A stretch of DNA of 64,000 nt from JBEDUK01 sp040414485. GTDB lineage: Bacteria; Actinomycetota; UBA4738. Location: the NCBI GenBank assembly GCA_040414485.1, contig JBEDUK010000009.1, positions 38,474-102,473 on the forward strand. The letters run 5' to 3'. Below, piece by piece: positions 9,388 through 18,256 of the stretch (its first letter is position 1; every line of letters begins with the position of its first letter). The notes beneath the pieces are model-generated. The model was not told the origin of the DNA and made no database searches. It worked only from the letters and a program-made list of their open reading frames with translations. Position numbers and translations under genes: made by a program.

Positions 9388-10504
9388 ATGAGCGAGCACG
9401 CAGATCGGATCGCCGCCGCGGCGCAGCGGGTGGACAACGCCAAGGAGTACCTTTGACGTCGATTCCCGCACGAAGCGCGCGCGCGAATTGGAGCACGAGC
9501 TCGCCGAACCCGGGGTCTGGGACGACCCCTCCCGCGGCCAGAAGCTGACCACCGAGCTCTCCCGCATCAACTCCGTTCTCGAGCGCCACGGCGCAATGGT
9601 AAGGCAGGTTGACGATCTGCGCGCCATGGACGAGCTGCTGTCGGAGGAGGACGACGCCGAGCTCTCCACGGAACTCCAGTCGAGGCTCAAGGCGCTCGAG
9701 GCCGAACTCGACCGCGTGGAGTTGGCGAACCTCCTGTCCGGCGAATACGACGGCAACGACGCCGTCGTGTCGCTGCACGCCGGCGCGGGCGGCGTCGACA
9801 GCCAGGACTGGACCGAGATGCTCCTTCGGATGTACCTCCGCTGGGCCGAGCGCGAGGGCCTCCAGGCCGAACTCGACGAGGTCCTTCCGGGCGAAGAGGC
9901 CGGCATCAAGTCGGCCACGCTCACCATCGGTGGACCGAATGCCTACGGCCTGGTCTCCGCCGAGCGCGGCGTGCACCGCCTGGTCCGCCTCTCGCCGTTC
10001 GATTCGGCGCACCGGCGGCACACGTCGTTCGCCTCGCTCGACGCCATCCCGCTGCTGGACGAGGAGGACGAGGAGATGGAGATCGATCCGAAGGACCTTC
10101 GGGTCGACGTCTACCGCTCGTCGTCGGCCGGCGGGCAGTCGGTCAACACCACCGACTCCGCGGTGCGCATCACGCATCTGCCGACGGGCATCACCGCCGC
10201 GTGCCAGAACGAGCGCTCCCAGATCCAGAACCGGGCGGTGGCCATGCGGATCCTCAAGGCCCGCCTGGCCGATCTCGCGCGGAGGCAGCGCCAGGAGCGT
10301 ATCGAGAACCTCCGCGGTGAACGCATGGACATCGAGTTCGGCTCGCAGATCCGTTCCTACGTCCTGCACCCGTACCGGCTGGTCAAGGACCACAGGACGA
10401 ACCTCGAGATCGGGAACGTGGACGCCGTCCTCGACGGCGATCTGGACGGCCTGATCTCAGCCGAACTGCATCGGCGGGCCACCGAACGCGACCCCGGCAC
10501 GTAA
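9388..10504 (+). CDS. prfB: Peptide chain release factor 2, with programmed +1 frameshift
   Basis: RF2 ends translation at UGA and UAA. Translation starts at ATG 9388 and reads 22 codons to CTT TGA (9451-9456); a +1 shift over the U of UGA continues in the frame that runs to 10504, giving about 371 residues. Seen after the shift: LDVDSRTKRARELE, the stop-recognition tripeptide SPF in VRLSPFDSAHRR, and the catalytic SSAGGQSVNTTDSAVRITH loop with the GGQ motif that triggers peptidyl-tRNA hydrolysis. The in-frame TGA with its SD-like sequence is the known autoregulation of prfB, so this is not a broken gene. It is divergent from the tryptophanase gene. Confidence 0.96.
9442..9457 (+). promoter_or_regulatory. 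prfB programmed +1 frameshift site
   Basis: The sequence AAGGAGTACCTTTGAC contains an internal Shine-Dalgarno-like AAGGAG three nucleotides before the slippery CTT and the in-frame TGA stop followed by C. This matches the classic RF2 autoregulatory signal (SD, then CUU UGA C). When RF2 is scarce, termination at UGA is slow and the ribosome slips +1 to make more RF2. Confidence 0.95.
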
Positions 10505-10560
10505 CGCCGCGCCCGTAGGCTCCGCGACCGGCGGCCGGGAGGCGCGTACGCTCCCGAACG

Positions 10561-11958
10561 ATGCTCCGGCGCGACGACGCCTCCGCGAAGAACACGGGTC
10601 CGGTCGGAAGGAAGTCCGGCCCGGTCAGGAGGTTCCTCGCCTGGCTCGTTCGCCCGATCAAGCACATGTGGGAGTCGGCCGGGCCGCTCGACGCCTACGG
10701 CCTCGTGCAGATGACGAGCATCGCGGGCGACGCGCTGCTCGCGATCGCGCTGGCCGACTCGATCTTCTTCTCGATCCCGGTGGGGCAGGCCCGCACGAAG
10801 GTCGCGCTCTACCTGTTGCTCACCATGGCGCCGCTCGCCTTCGCCGCGCCGCTGCTGGTGCCGCTCCTGGACCGCGGCCGGTATCGCCGGGCGATATCGT
10901 TCGCGGCGAGCTTCGGTCGGGCGGGTCTCGCGGCCTACGGCGCGTCGGTGCTGAATTCGCCGAGGCTGTTCCCCGTGGTGTTCGCGGCGCTCGTGCTCTC
11001 CCGCGTGCATGCGATCACCAGAACGGGCCTGGTGGCGGCCTACACGGACGACGAACAGGGTCTGGTGAGCGCGAACGCCCGGCTTGGGCGGCTGGGCGCC
11101 GTCGGGGCGGTCCTGGCGGCCGCCGTCGGCGTGCCGGTCCTGAAGGTCGGGGGCGCCGGCGCGGTGCTCTATCTCGCCGCCGCCGTCTACGGCGTGGCGG
11201 CCGTGCTGACCGTCCGGTTGGCGCGACCCGAGCAGCAAGAGCCGCCCGCCGACGCACCGAAGAAGGGGGGCCGGCCGGCGCTCGGCGATGGCGGCGACGC
11301 AGCCGAAGACGGCGGCCGAACACCGGGGGACGCCCCGGACCACCACGGGCGGATCCGGTCGCTCGCCGTGCCGGCGCTGGGAACGTCGGGTCTGCGGTTC
11401 GCGCAGGGGTTCCTGCTGTTCCTGTTCGCGTTCGCGCTCCGCGCCGACCATCGTCCGGCGTGGTGGATGGGCCTGCTGCTGGCGGCCGCGATCGCCGGGG
11501 GACTGCTCGGGGACGTCATCGCGCCGTTCGTGCGCTCGCGCTTCTCGGGCGGGGTGCTCGTGTTCGGCTCGCTGGTGGTGTGCGGCCTGGCGGCGGCGTA
11601 CGCCGCGTGGAGGCCCTCCCTTGCCAACCTCGTGTTGCTCTCCGGCGTGGCCGGCGCCTCGACCGAGATCGCCCGCCTGGCGTTCCAGAGCCTGATGCAG
11701 TCGAGGGCCCCGGTGGGCAGCCAGGGCAGGGTCTTCGTTCGCTACGAGGTCGTCTTCCAGCTGACCTGGGTCGCGGGAGCGCTGGTCCCGGCCATGATCC
11801 CCTTGGGCCTGCACGGAGGTGTGATCGTCCTCGCCGCCGTCTACGGCGCGATCGCGATCCTCTACGTCGTCGGCGCCGGCAGAGCCGGCTCCGCGGATGC
11901 AGCTGGAGGGGCGGGCTCCGCCGAGGCTGCTTCCTCCGACGCGGCCGGCTCGTCCTGA
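10561..11958 (+). CDS. MFS-like multi-spanning membrane protein
   Basis: A 465-residue membrane protein with about 11-12 hydrophobic segments in two halves: residues 48-220 and 265-435, separated by a hydrophilic, Gly/Asp-rich loop (about 222-262). That two-bundle plan, with a GDVIAPFVRSRFSGG loop, matches MFS permeases, but no substrate-specific motif is seen. The N-terminus is basic and cytoplasmic. The C-terminus is a low-complexity Ala/Gly/Ser tail whose DNA overlaps the C-terminal tail of the convergent minus-strand gene by 97 bp. Starts at ATG 10561, 56 bp after prfB. Substrate unknown. Confidence 0.65.
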   Translation: MLRRDDASAKNTGPVGRKSGPVRRFLAWLVRPIKHMWESAGPLDAYGLVQMTSIAGDALLAIALADSIFFSIPVGQARTKVALYLLLTMAPLAFAAPLLVPLLDRGRYRRAISFAASFGRAGLAAYGASVLNSPRLFPVVFAALVLSRVHAITRTGLVAAYTDDEQGLVSANARLGRLGAVGAVLAAAVGVPVLKVGGAGAVLYLAAAVYGVAAVLTVRLARPEQQEPPADAPKKGGRPALGDGGDAAEDGGRTPGDAPDHHGRIRSLAVPALGTSGLRFAQGFLLFLFAFALRADHRPAWWMGLLLAAAIAGGLLGDVIAPFVRSRFSGGVLVFGSLVVCGLAAAYAAWRPSLANLVLLSGVAGASTEIARLAFQSLMQSRAPVGSQGRVFVRYEVVFQLTWVAGALVPAMIPLGLHGGVIVLAAVYGAIAILYVVGAGRAGSADAAGGAGSAEAASSDAAGSS

Positions 11959-14468
11959 CGCCGTTCGCGCCGCCGCAGCCACCAGATCACCGACAGCAGG
12001 AGCAGCCAGCCGGCAACGGTCACGGCCACTCCGAGCCCGATCGCCGGATCCCGGTAGGTGAGCGCCACGACATGGTGGCCGGCGGGGACGGCCACCGCCT
12101 GCATCAGGTAGTCGGCCTGGCGAACGGGCGCCGGTCGCCCGTCGACGGTCGCGCGCCAGTTCCGATCGTCGACATTACGGACGACCAGCCACCCCGGGGC
12201 GTTCGAATCCGTGGTGGCGACCACATGCTCCGGGTCTTGTTCGCCGTACGTCGCCGTGCCGGTCCCGCCGGTCCCGCCGGTCCCCGTCCCGGTCGCGGAG
12301 CCGGTCGCGGAGCCGGCCGAGGACCCCGAGCCCTCGAAGAGCACCGTCGCTGCGGGATCGAACGACGGGTCCAAGACGGCATGCAGGCTCTGGGCTGGTG
12401 TGACCGTCCGGCTGTTCGACGCGGGCACGAACGATGCGCGCGGCTCGGCCCACGGCACGCTCCAAAGCGTGAAGTTCCCCTCCATGGCGATCCGCCGGGG
12501 CGCCGGCCACGACGAGCACGAAGCCCCCGGGGTACATGGCGGCGGTGGTGCGGGCGGACCCTGCGACGTCGGCGTGATCACGGTTCCCACGCCGAACAGC
12601 CGCAGCACCGCGGGGTTCGCCGACTGGAACGTCGCCGAATTGAAGAAGATCGGCACGGTGTTCGACGCGCGCACCAGCCGCCAGTAGCGCTGCAGCTGGA
12701 TCGGCGAGTAGCCCTGGATCTCGTTCAGGTCGAACATGATCGAGCGGCCGTTCTCGTAGGCCGGCCAGAGCGTGTCCGCCTGGTGGGACAGGAACCCGCG
12801 GCTCGACCCGACCGCGATGCGGCGGTCGAACGAGAGGTATCGTTCGCCGTCGGCCGCCCGGTCCTGCAGCGCCACGCCGATCGGACCCGGCGTCAGGTAC
12901 GCCCCCGGATCCAGCGCCGGCGCGTGCAGCTTGGCGAACGCTGACCCCAGGCCGGGGTCGTAGATCAGCGTCAACCCCTGCGCCTTCGTGACCGGCGGCG
13001 GCCCGTACTGCCCGATGATGCCGAACGTGGTGAGCTCGACCGCCAGCAGCAGGGCCAGCATCGGACCGGCCCATGCCCGCCCACGGGCGCCGAAGTACAG
13101 CAGCGGCACCGCGTAGGCGGCCCCGATGAGGAACGGGACGTACGCCCGCAGGCTCGCGCCCGCGAGCAGCGGACCGGCGACGAACACCACCGCGCCGGGC
13201 GCCAGCCACCAGAGCTGCCGGCGGGCGCCGGCTCGCGCGTCGTCCTCCGAGGTGTCGGCCGCCCGACGGCCGGCGTCGAGCCAAACCTGGAGGCCGTAGC
13301 CGGCCAGGATCGCGAACGTGAGCAGGACCAGATAGCGGAACCTCGACGGATCCCGCAACCAGAGTTCGCCGATGCCGAGCGATGTCGCGATCCGTCGGAC
13401 GTGCAAGGAGGTGATGAACACGTCCAGGTTCAAGATCCAGCCGACCACGGCCAGCAGGGCGAAGCCGATCGCCGGCCACCGGAACCGCTTCGAGAGGAAC
13501 GCCACCGGCACTATCAGGATGGCGGCGGCGCCGAGATAGCCGCCGAGGCCCCGGGCGAACGCCGTCGGCCACCACGGTCCGAGCCCGTGGACGGCGAGCG
13601 GCGGCAGCGAGTACATCCCGGTCAGCCGGTTCGACAGCCTGCCCATGGCCCCGTAGCCCATGCCGATGGCGGTCCGCGGGATCAGGTCGAGCCGGGGGAG
13701 CCACGCCGCGGCGGACAGGACGACCAGTGCCCCGACGAGCGCGCCGGCCAGGACGACGGCGCGCGCGAAGGTGCGTTCGTGGCGCCTGATCCCCTCTGCC
13801 GTGCGAGCGACCAGGTAGACCGCCAGGACCGCCGTTCCGATCAGCAGGCCGTCCGTCAGGTGCGCCGCCGCGATCTGCGTCCAGAAGAAGGCCGTCAGGG
13901 CGAGCCACCCAGCGATCGCCGACGGCTTCCGCGCGCGGACCAGGCCGGAGGCCGCCGCGAGCGTCATGGCCGTCCACGCCAATGTGCCGGCGAACGGCAT
14001 CGAGAGGACCAGGCCGGACGCGGCGATCGGCAGCGCCAGCGCGAGCCCGCCGAAGGTCGACGCCGGTTGCCCGAGCCCCTCGTGGCGCAGGAACCAGTAG
14101 ACGCCGAGGCCGGCCAGGATCGGCTGGAGGACGATGAACCACTCCATCGCCCGCGCCGCGGGCAGGATCGTGAACAGCAGCATGGCCGGCAGGTACATCC
14201 AGCCGGACTGGGGGTCGGAGGCGAAGGGGACGCCGCCGAACTGGTTCGGCAGCCATGTGGGCACGTGCCCGGCCCGCAGCGCCTCGCCCAGCGCCGACCA
14301 GTGGGGGAGCCAGAAGGCCAGGATGTCGACCTGCTGGTTCGTCAGCCGCCCCCGCAGCCAGAACCCGTTCAGGACGATCAGGACGGCGAGGACGATGAGG
14401 GCAGGGCCTGCGACTCGCGCGACGCGCGGTGAGCGGGCCAGGCGTTCCAGGCGCGACGGCGCGCTCAG
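11862..14468 (-). CDS. YfhO-like large membrane protein
   Basis: About 868 residues. The N-terminal 600 residues hold about 13 hydrophobic helices, with the loop QQVDILAFWLPHW after the first helix and FGGVPFASDPQSGWMYLP, a pattern of the YfhO family of bacterial membrane proteins (implicated in lipoteichoic-acid or lipid glycosylation in Bacillus). The C-terminal soluble domain contains RNWRATVDGRPAPVRQADY and VPAGHHVVALTYRD, also typical of YfhO, and one last helix before a basic, then Ala/Pro/Glu-rich tail. No ATG, GTG or TTG is suitably placed; a CTG at 14468 overlapping the upstream stop (CTGA) is the best coupled start I can find, with CTG 14450 as alternative. It lies directly after the glycosyltransferase fusion gene, with which it probably forms an operon. 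Confidence 0.7.
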   Translation of the reverse strand: MSAPSRLERLARSPRVARVAGPALIVLAVLIVLNGFWLRGRLTNQQVDILAFWLPHWSALGEALRAGHVPTWLPNQFGGVPFASDPQSGWMYLPAMLLFTILPAARAMEWFIVLQPILAGLGVYWFLRHEGLGQPASTFGGLALALPIAASGLVLSMPFAGTLAWTAMTLAAASGLVRARKPSAIAGWLALTAFFWTQIAAAHLTDGLLIGTAVLAVYLVARTAEGIRRHERTFARAVVLAGALVGALVVLSAAAWLPRLDLIPRTAIGMGYGAMGRLSNRLTGMYSLPPLAVHGLGPWWPTAFARGLGGYLGAAAILIVPVAFLSKRFRWPAIGFALLAVVGWILNLDVFITSLHVRRIATSLGIGELWLRDPSRFRYLVLLTFAILAGYGLQVWLDAGRRAADTSEDDARAGARRQLWWLAPGAVVFVAGPLLAGASLRAYVPFLIGAAYAVPLLYFGARGRAWAGPMLALLLAVELTTFGIIGQYGPPPVTKAQGLTLIYDPGLGSAFAKLHAPALDPGAYLTPGPIGVALQDRAADGERYLSFDRRIAVGSSRGFLSHQADTLWPAYENGRSIMFDLNEIQGYSPIQLQRYWRLVRASNTVPIFFNSATFQSANPAVLRLFGVGTVITPTSQGPPAPPPPCTPGASCSSWPAPRRIAMEGNFTLWSVPWAEPRASFVPASNSRTVTPAQSLHAVLDPSFDPAATVLFEGSGSSAGSATGSATGTGTGGTGGTGTATYGEQDPEHVVATTDSNAPGWLVVRNVDDRNWRATVDGRPAPVRQADYLMQAVAVPAGHHVVALTYRDPAIGLGVAVTVAGWLLLLSVIWWLRRRERRQDEPAASEEAASAEPAPPAASAEPALPAPTT

Positions 14469-15820
14469 GCGCCCGACCCCGCGACCCGGAGCACCGGCTG
14501 GGACGCGCCCTCGTCGGCCGGCTTCACGGCCTTGAAGATCATCTCGGAGGCGCCCACGTACTGGAGGTCGAGGACTGCCAGGCCCATCTTCTCGATCTCG
14601 GCGCGAAGCGACGACCGGGTGTACGGGTTGATGTGCTCGGTCGCGTACCCCTGCGGGAAGACCTTCTTGTAGGCGCCCTCGAGCGCCCGCCAGATCCAGC
14701 GCCCGTAGTCGGGAGTTCCCAGGACCAGGATCCCGCCCGGTGCCAGCACGCGAACCATGTCGGTCAGGTCGATCTGGTCCGTCGGGATGTGCTCGATCAC
14801 CTCGGAGCAGATCACGCAGTCGAACGTCCCGTCCGCGAACGGCAGGTCCATCAGGCTCGCCTGGACCAGTTGCCGGCCCGGCGCCCTCAGCCACCGGAGC
14901 TTCCGAAGCTGCATGTCGAGCCCGACCGCCTGGGGCAGCGACTGGACGATCCGGCTGGAGCCGCATCCGATGTCGAGGATCCGGGTCGAGCCGTCGACCA
15001 TCTCACGGATCACGCGGAACCGGGCCCGCTGCCAGTAGCGCTGCAACGGGATCCAGGAGTCGAACGCCCGGTGGTCGTAGTCCGCGGCCTTTACGGAGTT
15101 CCGCAGGGCGAGCATCCGTCCGAACGTCCGCGCGTATCCGGCGCCGAGCTCGGCGAGGCGGCCGCTTTCCCAGTGCTTGGACTGCGGGTAGTACAGCGGC
15201 ACCTCCTTGATGTTCCAGCCCTGGGCGAACGCCTTCGCGAGCAGCTCCTGAAGCGAGTCGAGGCCGGTCGCGCTCACGGGCCCCAGGTCGTTCAGGACCG
15301 TTCGGCGATACATGCGGAAGCCGCTCGACAGGTCGCGGTAGGGAAGCGCCAGGGCCGTGCGGTAGATGCCGTTCAGGACGCGGCTGGCGATGCGCCGCGA
15401 CAGCGGCATGGCGGCATACGCGCCCGCGACGTAGCGCGAGGCGATGAGCACGTCGGCGCTGTTGCGGTTCAGCCAGAGCGTCCGGACGAACTCGGGGTGG
15501 TGCGAATAGTCGGCGTCCATCGTCACGACCCAATCGCCGGTCGACGCCGCAAGGCCGGCGTTCAGCGCGGAGCCGTACCCGGGTTCGGACTGCGGGACGA
15601 CCGTCGCCCCGGACTCCTCCACGATCTTCGCGACGGGGTCCGACTCCGGGAGCACCACGAGGACCTCGTACCGGGCGGGGAGGGTTCGAAGGGCACGGAA
15701 CAGGCGCGGCAGGAGCCGGCCCAGATTGTGGACGCCGTTCCACACCGGGATGACGACGGACAGATCCGGCCGCTCGCCACGCACGTCGTTCTCGGGGGTT
15801 GCGCGGGGGGCTTCGCTCAC
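14465..15820 (-). CDS. Family 2 glycosyltransferase fused to SAM-dependent methyltransferase
   Basis: A two-domain protein of about 451 residues starting at GTG 15820. Domain 1 (residues 15-240) is a dolichol-phosphate-mannose-synthase-like GT2: LSVVIPVWNGVHNLGRLLP, the Asp motif TMDADYSHHPEFV and LSSGFRMYRR. Domain 2 (about 285-440) is a class I methyltransferase: ILDIGCGSSRIVQSLP as SAM-binding motif I, VGLDM as motif II and FDCVICSEVIEHIPTD later. The likely substrates are a polyprenyl-phosphate and an activated sugar, but this is inference. It lies upstream of, and overlaps, the YfhO-like gene, suggesting a shared role in glycosylating an envelope polymer. An in-frame extension to 16036 crosses two hairpins and is unlikely to be coding. 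Confidence 0.8.
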   Translation of the reverse strand: MSEAPRATPENDVRGERPDLSVVIPVWNGVHNLGRLLPRLFRALRTLPARYEVLVVLPESDPVAKIVEESGATVVPQSEPGYGSALNAGLAASTGDWVVTMDADYSHHPEFVRTLWLNRNSADVLIASRYVAGAYAAMPLSRRIASRVLNGIYRTALALPYRDLSSGFRMYRRTVLNDLGPVSATGLDSLQELLAKAFAQGWNIKEVPLYYPQSKHWESGRLAELGAGYARTFGRMLALRNSVKAADYDHRAFDSWIPLQRYWQRARFRVIREMVDGSTRILDIGCGSSRIVQSLPQAVGLDMQLRKLRWLRAPGRQLVQASLMDLPFADGTFDCVICSEVIEHIPTDQIDLTDMVRVLAPGGILVLGTPDYGRWIWRALEGAYKKVFPQGYATEHINPYTRSSLRAEIEKMGLAVLDLQYVGASEMIFKAVKPADEGASQPVLRVAGSGA

Positions 15821-15843
15821 GATCGTGCGAATGATACCCAGGG

Positions 15844-15917
15844 CGCGAACCTCTGTTCGCGTGCGGCAACAGCATCTCGACATCCGTGCCGATGGGATAC
15901 CGATGGATGTCGAGATC
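15844..15917. promoter_or_regulatory. Two hairpins in a divergent intergenic region
   Basis: Two inverted repeats sit between the divergent glycosyltransferase and ftsE genes. The first is CGCGAAC-CTCT-GTTCGCG at 15845-15862 (7 bp stem). The second is a perfect 12-bp pair, ATCTCGACATCC at 15875-15886 and GGATGTCGAGAT at 15906-15917, with a 19-nt spacer. Neither is followed by a T tract, so a regulatory site or leader structure is as likely as a terminator. The 248-bp region also holds the palindrome CCCGAACGTTCGGG at 15980-15993, near the likely ftsE promoter. Confidence 0.5.
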
Positions 15918-16068
15918 GTCGCCCCGCGGGGCGGGCCGGAGCGCGGCGGATGCCCTGACCGATTCGTCATGGTTGTTCTCCCGAACGTTCGGGGTTCGTT
16001 TGCTACCATCAGCCCCTGATCAGCCCCAGCAGGCACCCTTCCTCGAAACGCGTTTGGAGCGCTGACTC

Positions 16069-16752
16069 ATGATCAAACTGGACACTGTCAGCAAGATCTA
16101 CGGCGACGTCGCGGCCCTGCAGGACGTGTCGGTTGAGGTCACCAAAGGTGAGTTCGTCTTCGTCGTGGGTCCGTCGGGATCGGGCAAGTCCACGCTGATC
16201 AAGCTCTTGATCAGGGAGGAACAGCCCTCGTCCGGGGACATCTTCGTGGCCGGCAAGAACATCGGCCAACTGTCCAGCTGGAAGGTGCCGTACCTTCGCC
16301 GCAACGTCGGCACGGTGTTCCAGGACTTCAAGCTGCTCCGGGACAAGACGGTGTTCGAACAGGTCGCCTTCGCCCTCGAGGTGATCGGAAAGCCCAAGCA
16401 CGTGATCAACGCGCGCGTGCCCGAGATCCTCGAACTGGTCGGGCTGCGGGACCGGATGACGCACTACCCGAATCAGCTGTCGGGAGGAGAGCAGCAGCGC
16501 GTGGCGGTGGCGCGGGCGTTCGTCAACCGGCCGCTGATCATGCTGGCCGACGAGCCCACGGGGAACCTGGACCCGCAGACGTCGGTGGACATCATGAAGC
16601 TGCTGGACCGCATCAACCGGCTGGGGACCACGGTCGTGATGGCCACGCACGACAACGCGATCGTGGACGCCATGCGCCGCCGGGTCATCGAGCTGGTCGG
16701 CGGCAAGGTCATCCGCGACCAGGCCCGGGGGGTCTACGGCTATGGCGCCTAG
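16069..16752 (+). CDS. ftsE: Cell division ATP-binding protein FtsE
   Basis: FtsE is the ATPase of the FtsEX complex, which couples the divisome to peptidoglycan hydrolases. 227 residues, the usual size. Seen: Walker A GPSGSGKST (about residue 36), the Q-loop in GTVFQDFKLL, ABC signature LSGGEQQRVAVARA, Walker B IMLADEPTGNLD and the switch His in VMATHD. The first residues, MIKLDTVSKIYGD, are typical. The stop overlaps the start of ftsX by 11 nt, so the two are translationally coupled. A palindrome-containing region upstream probably holds the promoter. Confidence 0.95.
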   Translation: MIKLDTVSKIYGDVAALQDVSVEVTKGEFVFVVGPSGSGKSTLIKLLIREEQPSSGDIFVAGKNIGQLSSWKVPYLRRNVGTVFQDFKLLRDKTVFEQVAFALEVIGKPKHVINARVPEILELVGLRDRMTHYPNQLSGGEQQRVAVARAFVNRPLIMLADEPTGNLDPQTSVDIMKLLDRINRLGTTVVMATHDNAIVDAMRRRVIELVGGKVIRDQARGVYGYGA

Positions 16753-17626
16753 GATCGGCATCTACCTTCGCGACACGGTCACCGCCATCCGGCGCAACGG
16801 TCTGATCGCGTTCGCCGCCGTCTCCACCGCGTTCATCGCGCTGTTCCTGCTCGGCTTCGCGCTGCTCCTTCGGCAGGAGTTCAACAAGGTCGTCGCGCAG
16901 ACGAACGCCAACGTCGAGGTCTCGGTCTACCTGCTCGACAGCGTCAGCCCTGCACAGTTGCAGAACCTGCAGGGGATGCTCCAGTCCATGCCGGAGGTTT
17001 CCTCCGTTCGATACGAGTCGAAGGAGGAGGCCTACCAGACGTTCCTGAAGGAGTTCAAGGACCAGAAGGAGCTCACGCAGAACGTCTCCAAGGACTTCGC
17101 GCCCGCGTCGTTCCGTGTGAAGCTCAAGGACCCGTCGCCCACGTCGGTGAACGCCGTGACCGTGCGGCTGACGGGACAGCCCGGGATCGACAAGATCGTG
17201 GACCTGCGCCAGTTCTATCACCGCCTGTTCCAGGTCACGAACATCTTCAAGGTGACCGGGTACGTGATGGCGTTCGTCATGCTGCTCTCGGCCCTCGCGC
17301 TGATCGGCAACACCGTCCGGATGGCGGTGTTCGATCGCCGGCAGGAGATCGGGATCATGCGGCTGGTGGGTGCGACGAACTGGCGCATCCGGATGCCGTT
17401 CCTGATCGAGGGCCTCATCGAGGGGCTCTTCGGCGCGGCCGTCGCCATCGCGGGGCTGTTCATCGCCGAACGCGTCTTCGTGGATCCGCTGCGCAACCAG
17501 ATCGGCTTCTTCCCGCTGATCACCCCGCACGACCTGATCCTCACCATCCCGTGGCTCGTCGGGATCGCGGTGCTCGTCTCGGTCGTGGCGAGCCTGATCG
17601 CGACCGCTCGCTGGCTCGAGGTCTGA
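16742..17626 (+). CDS. ftsX: Cell division protein FtsX
   Basis: The membrane partner of FtsE; it transmits ATP-driven changes to extracellular amidase or hydrolase activators. 294 residues: a first membrane helix at about 21-43, a large extracellular domain at 45-170 (VEVSVYLLDSVSPAQLQNLQ, then the S-x-E-E-A-Y region), and three more helices at 175-200, 222-245 and 265-290. The cytoplasmic loop VFDRRQEIGIMRLVGATNWRI is the conserved FtsX segment that contacts FtsE. Its ATG at 16742 overlaps ftsE. smpB follows 6 bp later, so ftsE-ftsX-smpB form one operon just before ssrA. Confidence 0.94.
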   Translation: MAPRIGIYLRDTVTAIRRNGLIAFAAVSTAFIALFLLGFALLLRQEFNKVVAQTNANVEVSVYLLDSVSPAQLQNLQGMLQSMPEVSSVRYESKEEAYQTFLKEFKDQKELTQNVSKDFAPASFRVKLKDPSPTSVNAVTVRLTGQPGIDKIVDLRQFYHRLFQVTNIFKVTGYVMAFVMLLSALALIGNTVRMAVFDRRQEIGIMRLVGATNWRIRMPFLIEGLIEGLFGAAVAIAGLFIAERVFVDPLRNQIGFFPLITPHDLILTIPWLVGIAVLVSVVASLIATARWLEV

Positions 17627-17632
17627 TCTGAC

Positions 17633-18127
17633 ATGCCCGGGGAGTCGGGCGCTGCCGGGGGGGACCGGACGGTCGCGAGCAACCGCCGAGCCCGGCACGA
17701 TTTCGGCATCGAGGAGACGTTCGAGGCGGGCATCGTGCTGACAGGCCCCGAGGTCAAGTCGCTCCGCGGCGGCCGCGCGTCACTGGTGGACGCGTACGCG
17801 CGGGTCCGGGGCGAGGAGGTGTGGCTCGAGGGCATGCACGTGCCCCCGTACGAGATGGCCGGGTATGCGGGGCAGGGGTACGACCCGACCCGGCCGCGCA
17901 AGCTGCTCCTGCACCGGCGCGAGATCGAGCGGCTGATCGGCAAGACCGCCGAACGGGGCCTGACGCTGGTGCCGCTTCGCGTGTACTTCACCCGCGGCAT
18001 GGCGAAGGTTGAATTGGGTCTCGGTCGTGGGAGGCGCCGGTACGAGAAGCGCGACGCGATCGCGGAACGCGAGTCGAAGCGTGAGGCCGAACGGGTGCTG
18101 GCCGCGAGGCAGCGCGGCGAACGGTAA
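17633..18127 (+). CDS. smpB: SsrA-binding protein SmpB
   Basis: SmpB binds tmRNA and places it in the A site of stalled ribosomes for trans-translation. 164 residues with the family landmarks: SNRRARHDFGIEETFEAGIVLTG near the start, EVKSLRGGRASLVDAYARV, VPPYE, the RPRKLLLHRREIERL segment, TLVPLRVYF and the basic C-terminal tail. It starts at ATG 17633. The partner RNA gene ssrA lies 770 bp downstream, with a small membrane protein gene in between. Confidence 0.95.
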   Translation: MPGESGAAGGDRTVASNRRARHDFGIEETFEAGIVLTGPEVKSLRGGRASLVDAYARVRGEEVWLEGMHVPPYEMAGYAGQGYDPTRPRKLLLHRREIERLIGKTAERGLTLVPLRVYFTRGMAKVELGLGRGRRRYEKRDAIAERESKREAERVLAARQRGER

Positions 18128-18256
18128 AGCATCCTTACGATCGCATCGGCGTCACCTGCGCGTGGGCGGGTCCTGTGCGCCACCCGGGCGCCGGCCGCGC
18201 GTGGATCGATACGCTGGCCGGGAACGCGAGGACGCGCGGATCGAAGGGAGGCTTCG

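Noticed and set aside
15980..15993. CCCGAACGTTCGGG as an SOS (LexA) box
   Set aside because: LexA boxes of Gram-positive type need a 4-bp spacer between CGAAC and GTTCG; here there is none and ftsE is not an SOS gene.
16069..17626. FtsEX as a generic ABC transporter
   Set aside because: Motif set, gene overlap and FtsX topology fit the division complex specifically.
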